This document shows positions 45,647 to 53,702 of a stretch of 64,000 nucleotides of DNA, piece after piece. The number at the start of each line of letters is the position of its first letter. Position 1 is the stretch's first letter. The translations under genes and the position numbers were made by a program. Origin of the DNA: Kineosporia sp. NBRC 101731 (lineage in GTDB: Bacteria; Actinomycetota; Actinomycetes; Actinomycetales; Kineosporiaceae); the NCBI RefSeq assembly GCF_030269305.1, contig NZ_BSTC01000013.1, positions 62,001-126,000 on the forward strand, given 5' to 3'. The notes beneath the pieces are model-generated. The model saw only the letters and a list, made by a program, of their open reading frames with translations, was not told where the DNA came from and searched no databases.

Positions 45647-48600
45647 ATGAGCCAGGAGACCGATCCGATCGACGGGTTGAGCCTGATCCGCGACAGCCTG
45701 GCGAAGGGCATCGTCGACGACGACAAGAGCAAGGCGCGCGACGGCATCCGGCGCTGGGTCCAGCGTGCCGGTGGCATCAGCCGCACCGCTGCCCCCTGGG
45801 GACTGGTCGCGTCCCTCGCCGCCTCCGCTCTCGCACCCCTGGCGGTCGCCGCGGCCGGCGGAAACCTCGGGGCGGTCTTCGGCGAGGTCGCCGGGCTGAG
45901 CGGCAACTTCCTCCCCGACGCCCTGACCCTGGCCGCCGGCCGGGTGGAAGACGAGACGTCAGAACCCGAATGGCGTGCGGCGATCGCCGAGGCGATCGCC
46001 GAGAACCTGGAGCACTCGCAGGCCCTGCAGGCCGACGTGGCGCTGCTGCTGGAATCGGTCGGAGCGGTGGACGCGACGGTCGCGGCGGCCTCGGGGGCGT
46101 CGGCCGACGTGGTGGCCTCGGCCCGCGAGGTGCTGGAGGCCATCAACCGGATCGGCGGCTTCTTCGAAGGGTTCCAGGACGAAACCGTCGACACCCTCCA
46201 GCGATTTCAGGACGAGCTCGCCGTGCGCAGCGCCGAGCACCGGCAGCAGAACGACCGGGCGCACGAGCAGCTGGTGACCATGACGGGGCTGCTGGCCGAC
46301 GTGGTCTCGGGGCTGCGGACCGGCAGCCCCGAGACCACGGTGCCGCCCGGCGCCGAGGTCTGCCCGTACCCCGGGCTGAACAGTTTCGAGGTGCAGGACG
46401 CCGACTTCTTCGTCGGTCGGGCGGAGGCCGTGCACGAGCTCGTCGGCCGTATCACCCAGGCCGCGCACACCCGGCGCGGACCCCTGGTGCTGGTCGGGGT
46501 CTCCGGGGTCGGCAAGTCGTCACTCGTACGGGCGGGCGTGGTGCCGGCCCTACGGCGCGACGAGGCCCGGCGCACCGGGACCGGGCAGTGGCAGGTCGTC
46601 GTGATGACCCCCACCGGTCGGCGGTCGGACGTCGGCGCAGCTGCTCCTGCGGATCGTCGGATGGTCCGTCCCCTGGTCGAACTGGCCGGGCGCACCGGCG
46701 CTCTGGCGGGTGTCCCGGTCACCGGTGTCCTCACCGACCCCTGCGCGTTCGGTGCGCTGGCGGCGCAGGCAGCAGGACCGACGGGGCATCTGCTGATCGT
46801 GGTCGATCAGTTCGAGCAGATCTTCGACGCCGGGACGGTGGGAGAACAGCACCGCCAGGAGTTCGTCACCGCGCTGGTGAACGCGGCGCCCGCGGTGGTG
46901 CTGATCTCGGTCCGGGCGGACTTCTACGACCGCTGCATCCGGATGGACGAGCTGGCCGGGTATTTGCCCCACGACCAGGTGGTGCTGGGGCCGATGTCCC
47001 CGGAAGGCCTGCGGCAGGCCGTGCTCCATCCGGCTGGGCGGGCCGGCCTGGTGGTGGAACCGGCGCTGGTCGAGCTGCTCCTGGCCGATCTCGGTGTCGG
47101 GGGTGGTGGCACCTACGACCCCGGGTCGCTGCCCTTGCTGGCCCACGCCCTGAAGGTCACCTGGAACCGGCGGGAGGGCCGCGAACTGACGGTTGACGCC
47201 TACCGCGCCGGCGGGGGCATCAGCGGGGCGGTGGCCCAGGAGGCCGATGAGCTCTACGGCCGGTTGAACCCTTCGGAGCAGAACGATTTACGCCGGCTTC
47301 TCCTGCGTGGGGTGGCGGTGACGGGCCACGAGGTGACGAGGCGCCCGGTGCCCCGTCCGGAGGTGATGGGCCGGGGCCTGACCTGGATGATCGAGCGGCG
47401 CCTCATGACCGCCGACCACGAGAGCGTCCAGATCTCGCACGAGGCCCTGTTGTGGGCGTGGCCGAGACTGGCCGGATGGGTGGCGCAGGAGCGCGAAAGC
47501 CTGCAACTGCACCAGCAACTCGCTGCATCGGCCGACTACTGGGCCGCGAACACCGAAGACCCGGGCGCCTTGCTGAGGGGTGCCCGGCTGACGGCGGTGC
47601 AGGACTGGGCCGCAGAACGCGACGACCTCACTCCCGGCGAGCGCGCCTTCCTCGACGCGTCCCTGGCGGCAGCGCAGGAAGAACTGGCCACCGAACGCCG
47701 CCGCAGCCGTCGACTGCGCCGGCTGGCGGGGGCGCTGGTGGTTTTGCTGATGGTGGCGGTGGGGGCCGGGGGAGTGGCCTATCGCTCGGCCCGGACAGCG
47801 CGGGAGCAGACGGCGGTGGCGCAGTCACAGCGGTACGCGGTCCAGTCCGCGCAGATGGGGGTCGAGGATCCCCGGCAGGCCATGCTGCTGGCAGTTCGGG
47901 CCTGGCACGAGGCGCAGTCGCCGGAAGCGCTCGGTGCACTGCTGAGCGGTCAGGGATTCGCGCATGCCGGGCTTCTGGATACTCCGGCTGAGCAGTCCAC
48001 GGTCACTCTCAGCGCCGACGGACGGTGGGCGGCCGTCGGCGGGATCAGCGGAAAGGTGCAGATCTGGGATACGCAGAAGCACACAATGGTCCACGAGATG
48101 TCAGAATTCAGCAGTCAGATCGGACAGATGGGGTTCTCGCCCAACGGCCGGATGCTGGCCGCGGCGAACAAGGAAGGAACCCGCGTCTGGGAGGTGGCGA
48201 GTGGCAAACCGGTGCGACACCTGACCGGGATATTCGTCGTGGCCTGGGCCTCTGACACATCGGTCGTCACGACCGACATGGAGCAGCCCGGTGCCACGCT
48301 CGGCGTCGCGACCTGGGATGTGACGAATGGCCGACGTATTCGCCAGTACCTGACGTCGAGCCCATGGGCGCCGTCCCGGATCGCCATCAGCCCGGACCGT
48401 TCCCGTCTGGGTGTTACTCGTCTCGACGGATCGTCGGTGCTGCTCGATCTGCGCACCGGTCGCAGTATCCCGTTGGAACCGGCGTCGAAAGAACCGCCGA
48501 AGTTCCCTACCCAGATCGTCTTCTCCACGCGGAATGAATTGGCGGTCGCCCATGATGAGATCGGGGAAATTTCTTTCTGGGACGGTGTGACCGGGAAGTC

Positions 48601-49888
48601 GCACGGTCGTACCGGCAGGTCTGAGCGGAGTCGCAACATGGTGTCGGCGATGACATTCAGTCCGGAAGGCAATGACCTCATCGTCTCGTCCGCCGGCACC
48701 CTCATGATCTGGAGCTTGCGGGAACGTCATTGGATCGAGTATTACGTCGGTGCTTTCGATTCCTCCGGAGAGGGTGCGATTCTGTCTCTGTCGGCTCCGG
48801 CGAATGGGCATCTCCTGGCCGTGGCGGGTATTCGCGCCACGGCACTGTTGCCCTGGCACAATTCTGTGCTGAGTCCCTCCGGGGACGGCATCATCGCGTT
48901 GGCTGTGGATCAGTCTTCACCCGGGGTCACCTTCGGCGATAATCAAGGTGTGCTCTGGCGCCAGGACCGTCGGGGCGTGGAACCTCACCAGTTGTTCCAG
49001 ACCAAGGAGAGCATCACGTCCGCGGCCGGGAGCCCGGACGGCTCCATCGCGGCGGGCAGCGTCGGGGGTGAGGTCGTGGTGCTGGACCCGGACGGGAAGA
49101 AACGTCGAACACTATCTTTCGGCGTTGACGAGGATGCGACCGATATGACGTTCTCCGGAGACGGAGCCCGCTTGGCCATCGCGGTCCAGCCCGCGGACGG
49201 GATGTCGAAGGGCTCCCGGATCGAGATCTGGGACACCCGGACGTTTCAGCGTCTGGCGCGGGTGGATTATCCGGGGCAGCCTTTCGTCAGCATGACCGCA
49301 GATGCCGGTGGCGGCCGTCTGGCCGTGGTGACGCGCGACAACGACGAGCAGACTCCTGCTCAGCTCTTCCTGTATCAAGAGGCGGACCTCCTCACGTCGG
49401 CCCCGAAGCCGTTTCGTCATATCGAGATGGATCCTCAAGGCTTCCGGTCGGCATTCAGCCCGGATGGTGTCACTGTTGCGGTGGGTAGTGCGGACGGCAG
49501 CATCAGAGTCTTCGACATCCGTATCGGGCAGCTGATCAGGACATTCGGGCGGCATCCGGGAGAGGTGCGCGACCTGGTGTTCTCGCCCGACGGACAGACC
49601 TTGGCCACTGCCGCCAGCAAGGACGACGTCGTCCACCTCTGGGACGTCTCGAAGGGCACGCTCAAGGCCGATCTGGTCGGCCACATCGGTGAGGTCAACC
49701 GGGTCGGGTTCTCGCCGGACGGGCAGACTCTCTTCAGTACCGGTACGGACGGCACTGTCGGCGTGTGGAACCTCGACCCGCAGAAGGCCGTCGACTCGAT
49801 CTGCACGGCTCTGTCCGGCAGCTTTGCCGAGGCGGACTGGCGGGCCTACGGTCTCGATCTCGCAGAGTCGCCCTGTGCGGTTCAGTGA
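45647..49888 (+). CDS. STAND-type NTPase with membrane segment and WD40 propeller
   Basis: A 1413-aa multidomain protein. Residues 1-235 are helical and of unknown role. From about 239 (CPYPGLNSFEVQDADFFVGR) comes an nSTAND1 NTPase, with the P-loop GVSGVGKSSL near 284 and Walker B LLIVVDQFEQIF near 380, then a winged-helix region. A single membrane segment (LVVLLMVAVGAGGVAY) lies near 700. WD40-like repeats fill 780-1400, clearest at the end (FSPDGQTLATAASKDDVVHL; FSPDGQTLFSTGTDGTVGVW). STAND proteins act as signal-triggered oligomeric switches, sometimes in phage defence or development. No effector nuclease or protease domain is recognised. It has its own promoter and lies after the cluster's terminator, so it is probably unrelated to the polyketide. 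Confidence 0.88.
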   Translation: MSQETDPIDGLSLIRDSLAKGIVDDDKSKARDGIRRWVQRAGGISRTAAPWGLVASLAASALAPLAVAAAGGNLGAVFGEVAGLSGNFLPDALTLAAGRVEDETSEPEWRAAIAEAIAENLEHSQALQADVALLLESVGAVDATVAAASGASADVVASAREVLEAINRIGGFFEGFQDETVDTLQRFQDELAVRSAEHRQQNDRAHEQLVTMTGLLADVVSGLRTGSPETTVPPGAEVCPYPGLNSFEVQDADFFVGRAEAVHELVGRITQAAHTRRGPLVLVGVSGVGKSSLVRAGVVPALRRDEARRTGTGQWQVVVMTPTGRRSDVGAAAPADRRMVRPLVELAGRTGALAGVPVTGVLTDPCAFGALAAQAAGPTGHLLIVVDQFEQIFDAGTVGEQHRQEFVTALVNAAPAVVLISVRADFYDRCIRMDELAGYLPHDQVVLGPMSPEGLRQAVLHPAGRAGLVVEPALVELLLADLGVGGGGTYDPGSLPLLAHALKVTWNRREGRELTVDAYRAGGGISGAVAQEADELYGRLNPSEQNDLRRLLLRGVAVTGHEVTRRPVPRPEVMGRGLTWMIERRLMTADHESVQISHEALLWAWPRLAGWVAQERESLQLHQQLAASADYWAANTEDPGALLRGARLTAVQDWAAERDDLTPGERAFLDASLAAAQEELATERRRSRRLRRLAGALVVLLMVAVGAGGVAYRSARTAREQTAVAQSQRYAVQSAQMGVEDPRQAMLLAVRAWHEAQSPEALGALLSGQGFAHAGLLDTPAEQSTVTLSADGRWAAVGGISGKVQIWDTQKHTMVHEMSEFSSQIGQMGFSPNGRMLAAANKEGTRVWEVASGKPVRHLTGIFVVAWASDTSVVTTDMEQPGATLGVATWDVTNGRRIRQYLTSSPWAPSRIAISPDRSRLGVTRLDGSSVLLDLRTGRSIPLEPASKEPPKFPTQIVFSTRNELAVAHDEIGEISFWDGVTGKSHGRTGRSERSRNMVSAMTFSPEGNDLIVSSAGTLMIWSLRERHWIEYYVGAFDSSGEGAILSLSAPANGHLLAVAGIRATALLPWHNSVLSPSGDGIIALAVDQSSPGVTFGDNQGVLWRQDRRGVEPHQLFQTKESITSAAGSPDGSIAAGSVGGEVVVLDPDGKKRRTLSFGVDEDATDMTFSGDGARLAIAVQPADGMSKGSRIEIWDTRTFQRLARVDYPGQPFVSMTADAGGGRLAVVTRDNDEQTPAQLFLYQEADLLTSAPKPFRHIEMDPQGFRSAFSPDGVTVAVGSADGSIRVFDIRIGQLIRTFGRHPGEVRDLVFSPDGQTLATAASKDDVVHLWDVSKGTLKADLVGHIGEVNRVGFSPDGQTLFSTGTDGTVGVWNLDPQKAVDSICTALSGSFAEADWRAYGLDLAESPCAVQ

Positions 49889-49899
49889 TGAATCGATGA

Positions 49900-49934
49900 G
49901 TGGGGCCGGTCCCGTTTCCCCCGGCCGGCCCCAC
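49900..49934. terminator. Terminator between convergent genes
   Basis: Stem GTGGGGCCGG/CCGGCCCCAC, 10 perfect pairs with a 15-base loop, just after the STAND gene stop and before the convergent DHFR-like gene end at 50000. Confidence 0.7.
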
Positions 49935-49999
49935 CTGACCACGTAGACGCCGGATCAGGTCATGAGGTTGTCACCAGGGCCCAACATTTTTTCCCGGCC

Positions 50000-50602
50000 T
50001 CACTCGCCCATGGTGCCGTGACCCGGGGCGGTGCCCAGCGCGTCGTAGGTGAGCTGGACAGCGCCGCTGGGGTAGCTGACGGCTTCGGTCAGCCGGAGCG
50101 CGGCGGGAACGGTGCCCTCGCCGAACACCCGGGTGCCGGTACCGAGCAGAACCGGGTACTGCCAGAGGTTGAGTCGGTCGACGAGGCCCCCGCGCAGCAG
50201 GGACTGCAGCAGACCCAGACTCCCGATGACGTGGACGGCCTCGTACCGCTGCTTGACCTGCTCGACGGCCGCCTCGAGACCGGGGTCCAGCAGGTGGGAG
50301 TTCTGCCAGGTCAGCGGTTCTTCCAGGGTCTGACTGGCCACGTACTTGGGGACGCGGTCAAGTAGTTCCTTGAACGGGCTGTCCACCGGGGTGGTGGGCC
50401 AGTAGGCGGCGAAGATGTCGTACGTGCGCCGGCCCAGGAGCAGAGCGTCCATGGTGCGGGCCTGTTCGAAGATGGCTTCACCGGATGCCTTTTCGGCGAA
50501 TGGAGCCTGCCAGCCACCGTGCGTGAAGCCACCCGCGGTGTCTTCGTCCGGCTGTCCGGGCGCCTGTGCCACCCCGTCCAGCGTCACGAAGAGCCGGCCC
50601 AT
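50000..50602 (-). CDS. Dihydrofolate reductase/RibD C-terminal family protein
   Basis: A 200-aa protein of the RibD_C fold. The start at 50602 (MGRLFVTLDGVAQAPGQPDE) is the family's normal beginning. The frame continues upstream only through the palindrome region, which is not coding. Other typical segments are MDALLLGRRTYDIFAAYWPT and VHVIGSLGLLQSLLRGGLVDRLNL, with the ending strand of the NADPH fold. These stand-alone proteins are reductases of unknown substrate, common in actinomycetes. It diverges from the histidine phosphatase gene, with palindrome copy 2 between. Confidence 0.9.
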   Translation of the reverse strand: MGRLFVTLDGVAQAPGQPDEDTAGGFTHGGWQAPFAEKASGEAIFEQARTMDALLLGRRTYDIFAAYWPTTPVDSPFKELLDRVPKYVASQTLEEPLTWQNSHLLDPGLEAAVEQVKQRYEAVHVIGSLGLLQSLLRGGLVDRLNLWQYPVLLGTGTRVFGEGTVPAALRLTEAVSYPSGAVQLTYDALGTAPGHGTMGE

Positions 50603-50718
50603 GGATCTCTCCTCGACGTCGGTGATGCGGTCGCAGAGTAGACCGCGACACCCCGCGGAATTCATCGCCCCGGGGACCCCACCAGGATTCGCCCAGCGAT
50701 CCCGGGATGACCACTGAC

Positions 50719-50772
50719 GCGTTGTGTACACCTGGTACACCCGGTACCGGGTGTACCAGGTGTACACAACGC
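50719..50772. repeat. 54-bp perfect palindrome, GTAC-ladder element copy 2
   Basis: A perfect loopless 54-bp palindrome like that at 36050, with GTAC at 9-bp steps. Relative to copy 1 a T-to-C change in the left arm is matched by A-to-G in the right arm, so symmetry is kept. It lies in the 302-bp divergent space between the DHFR-like and histidine phosphatase genes. The rest of that space shows no gene. Confidence 0.9.
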
Positions 50773-50904
50773 AGACCGTCCGGTTTCCTCAATAGCCCGG
50801 TGATGATCATCGGCGTTCCCCACCCGGAGTCGCCGCGGCCGACCCGGCGAAGATCATCTTCAAAACACGTCCTGAGGCGTGCCGGTGGTGCTTGACTGAT
50901 CGGC

Positions 50905-51660
50905 ATGCAGCTCGTTCTGGTCCGTCATGGTCAGTCGACCAACAACGCCCATTTCGCAGCCGAGATCGCCCGGCAGCAGGCGCGCGAGAAAGCGGCGTCC
51001 GAGGGTGCGCAGATCGTCGAGGAAGTGGTGGGCTATCCGGCGCGGGTTCCGGATCCCGCCTTGACCGACCTGGGGGTCAGGCAGGCCCAGGCGCTGGGTA
51101 AGGCGTTGGAGGCCGGGCGTCTTCCCTTCGTCCCGACCCATCTGTACGCCAGCCCGACGCTCCGCGCGGTCGCGACGGCACGCCCGGTGTCCGAGGCGAG
51201 TGGCCTACCGGTGGTTTTGCAGCCTGACGCCTACGAGGTCGGCGGTATCCAGAGCATTGACGAGGACACCGGCGACCGGGTAGCTCATCCCGGGGCGACC
51301 CTGGAGGAACTCCAGCGACACGGCGGCGAGCTGCGGGCGCCGGCCGGCCTGTTCCCCGGGACCGGTCAGCCGTGGCACGGCGGCTTCGAGCCGGACTTGG
51401 AAGGGGCCCTGCCGCGTGCCCGGCGAGTGCTGTCCAGCCTGCTCGCCGCCCACCGCATGGACGACGTGGTGGTTCTGGTCAGCCACCAGTTCTTCGCCCA
51501 GTTCCTGCTCGCCGCCGCCCTGGGCTGGGATTCCCCTCCTTGGATGCGTTTTCGCGTGCACAACACCGGGCACCTGTCGCTCCGGCTGGAGCACGGGCGG
51601 GTCGTGACGGAGTGGGTGAACCGGGCCGATCACCTCGAGACGGCAGATGTGACCAACTGA
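50905..51660 (+). CDS. Histidine phosphatase family protein
   Basis: A 251-aa phosphoglycerate-mutase-like phosphatase. It begins MQLVLVRHGQSTNNAHF, holding the phosphorylated His of the RHG motif. The second His appears in VVLVSHQFFAQFLL. An insert (QQAREKAASEGAQ) precedes LTDLGVRQAQALG. All catalytic elements appear present. Targets in this family range from sugar phosphates to nucleotides and are not predictable. Palindrome copy 2 lies upstream in its promoter region. Confidence 0.9.
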   Translation: MQLVLVRHGQSTNNAHFAAEIARQQAREKAASEGAQIVEEVVGYPARVPDPALTDLGVRQAQALGKALEAGRLPFVPTHLYASPTLRAVATARPVSEASGLPVVLQPDAYEVGGIQSIDEDTGDRVAHPGATLEELQRHGGELRAPAGLFPGTGQPWHGGFEPDLEGALPRARRVLSSLLAAHRMDDVVVLVSHQFFAQFLLAAALGWDSPPWMRFRVHNTGHLSLRLEHGRVVTEWVNRADHLETADVTN

Positions 51661-51775
51661 GGGGGTGGCCGGGCTCCGGGAGACGCGCACAAGGGCGGAG
51701 GGGTTCACGGGCATTTCACCGGCCCACTGCTCGACGTTCGCAGAAACCCGACCGGACCTGTGCACAATCGGTGCA

Positions 51776-53632
51776 ATGCCTGCGTCCCCTGCTCTGAACC
51801 GCCGCACCCTCCTGCGCGCCGCTCTCGCCGGCTCGGCCGGTCTGGCCGCCGGGCCCACCCTGCTCTGTGGCCCGGCCTCCGCCGCCCCGCTCACGGCGAC
51901 CGCCAACGCCCCGGCGTTCGTCGACTCCTACACGACCAACATCACCGCGAACGTCACCGCCGAAACCAACGCCGCCGTGCGCATTCTGGCCGGTATGAGC
52001 CAGCTCTGGCAGACCGGCAGCGCCTGGAACACCGGCACCGTGCTCTCCACCTCGGTGCTGCGCGCGAACATGCAGCACATGGCGCAGGTGACGCGCACCC
52101 GTACTCAGGCCCAGGCGGGACGGGCCTTCCTCGCCGACCGCCAGCACCAGAGTTACGCGTCCATCGCCGGACTGGGCCCGCTCGCATCCTTGTACCGGGA
52201 GGGCGCGCTCGCCGTCACCGGTATCGTCGAGATCCCCTCCGGCACACCGGCGACCAAACTGGAGGACGCCGTCCCGGCCGGTGCCCCGGTCGGTTCGGCT
52301 CTGGGCGCGGGGTCGGCCGACTCCGCACTCGGACAGGTCGTGACCCTGGTCAACCGGCTGCGCGGAACCTACTCCTCGGGAAACCCGGGCAAGGCCGCCT
52401 ACCAGTATCCGCGGCCCTGGCGCATGACCGTGGACAACCGGGTGGTCGACACCGGCCGGATCGACGAGTTCGGTTACCCCGTCTACGATTCCCCGGTCAC
52501 GGTGATTCCGCAGCTGCTGCGTCAGCGCAGCACCACCCCGGCTGAGGACGGCGGCTACCCCAGCGGCCACACCAACGCCTTCTACCTGGCCTCGCTCGCC
52601 TACGCCTATGCGGTGCCGGAGCGGTTCCAGGAACTCTTCACCTCGGCCGTCGACCTCGCCGACACCCGCGTCCTCTCCGGCATGCACTCGCCGCTCGACG
52701 TGATGGGCGGCCGGATCCTGGCCACCGCTCTGGCTGCGGCGATCCTCAACGACCCGGCCAACGCCGCGCTGAAGGCCGCTGCCCACGAGCAGGCCAACTC
52801 CTACTTCACCGGCCGGGTCGGGGCCGACCTGATCGGGTACGCCCACAGCGGTGGAACGACGGACGCGTACGCGGACCGTGCGGCGAACCGTCGCCTGGTC
52901 GAGGAGAAGCTCACGTACGGCCTGCCGGCCAAGAGGTCGTCCGCACCCATGGTCGTGCCGAAGGGCGCCGAGGTGCTGCTGGAGACCAGGCAGCCCTACC
53001 TGACCGCCGCGCAGCGGCGCGAGGTCCTGCGCACGACCGCGCTGACGTCCGGGCACCCTCTGCTCGACGGCCCGGAGAACTGGGGCCGGCTGAACCTCTT
53101 CGCCGCTGCCGACGGCTACGCCGCGTTCTCCCGCGATGTCGAGGTGACGATGGACGCGTCCACCCTTGGCTTCTCGGCTCACGACACCTGGCGCAACGAC
53201 ATCAGCGGACGAGGTGGTCTGACCAAATCCGGCACCGGTGCGCTGACTTTGACGGGCGACAACTCCTACCGGGGTGGCACCCGGCTGGTCGGGGGCACGC
53301 TCACGGTGGCGGGGAAGAGCGCTGTGGGACGCGGGGACGTGCGGGTGGACGGCGGAACTCTCGAGTTCACCAGCTCAGCCCGGTTGTCGGGGGAGTACCG
53401 GCAGCTCGGTGGGGTGCTCAAACTGGCCGGGGCGGTGCGGGTCACGGTGGACGACCACCTGGTGCTGCGCGGCAACCCGGTTCTGCAGGTCGAGGGCAAG
53501 GCCGGTGACGTCGCGGTGATCACGGCGGGCCGGGTGCAGGGCACCTTCAAGGACGTACGGGTTCCGCAGGGGCTTCGGGCCGAGGTGGACCACTCCCGCA
53601 CGGCGATCACAGTGCGTCTGCGTCGTCGCTGA
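51776..53632 (+). CDS. Secreted PAP2-type phosphatase with autotransporter-like repeat
   Basis: A 618-aa exported protein. ATG 51776 gives a twin-arginine-like signal (LNRRTLLRAALAGSAGLAAG) ending PASAAPL. The acid phosphatase core has YPSGHTNAFY near residue 262 and SGMHSPLDVMGG near 302, the P-loop and His motifs of the vanadium-haloperoxidase/PAP2 group. From about residue 480 the chain becomes beta-rich with SGTGALTLTGDNSYRGGT, the autotransporter-associated strand repeat, and further GG-rich strands. That repeat is usually in Gram-negative passenger domains but does occur on secreted actinobacterial enzymes. Here it may be an extracellular anchoring domain. Confidence 0.88.
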   Translation: MPASPALNRRTLLRAALAGSAGLAAGPTLLCGPASAAPLTATANAPAFVDSYTTNITANVTAETNAAVRILAGMSQLWQTGSAWNTGTVLSTSVLRANMQHMAQVTRTRTQAQAGRAFLADRQHQSYASIAGLGPLASLYREGALAVTGIVEIPSGTPATKLEDAVPAGAPVGSALGAGSADSALGQVVTLVNRLRGTYSSGNPGKAAYQYPRPWRMTVDNRVVDTGRIDEFGYPVYDSPVTVIPQLLRQRSTTPAEDGGYPSGHTNAFYLASLAYAYAVPERFQELFTSAVDLADTRVLSGMHSPLDVMGGRILATALAAAILNDPANAALKAAAHEQANSYFTGRVGADLIGYAHSGGTTDAYADRAANRRLVEEKLTYGLPAKRSSAPMVVPKGAEVLLETRQPYLTAAQRREVLRTTALTSGHPLLDGPENWGRLNLFAAADGYAAFSRDVEVTMDASTLGFSAHDTWRNDISGRGGLTKSGTGALTLTGDNSYRGGTRLVGGTLTVAGKSAVGRGDVRVDGGTLEFTSSARLSGEYRQLGGVLKLAGAVRVTVDDHLVLRGNPVLQVEGKAGDVAVITAGRVQGTFKDVRVPQGLRAEVDHSRTAITVRLRRR

Positions 53633-53702
53633 CGGGATCGGCGGCGCCCGGGGAGTTTCGTCGGCCGAGGGCGGCGACCCGGTCGAATGGTTTCCCAGGT
53701 CG

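Noticed and set aside
48000-49850. Repeated blocks in the 3' half of the STAND gene as a possible repeat array or CRISPR
   Set aside because: The repeats are diverged WD40 coding units with no constant repeat or spacer length. No CRISPR array is seen anywhere in the window.
45647-49888. STAND/WD40 protein as part of the polyketide cluster
   Set aside because: It follows a strong terminator, has no biosynthetic link, and has its own upstream space.
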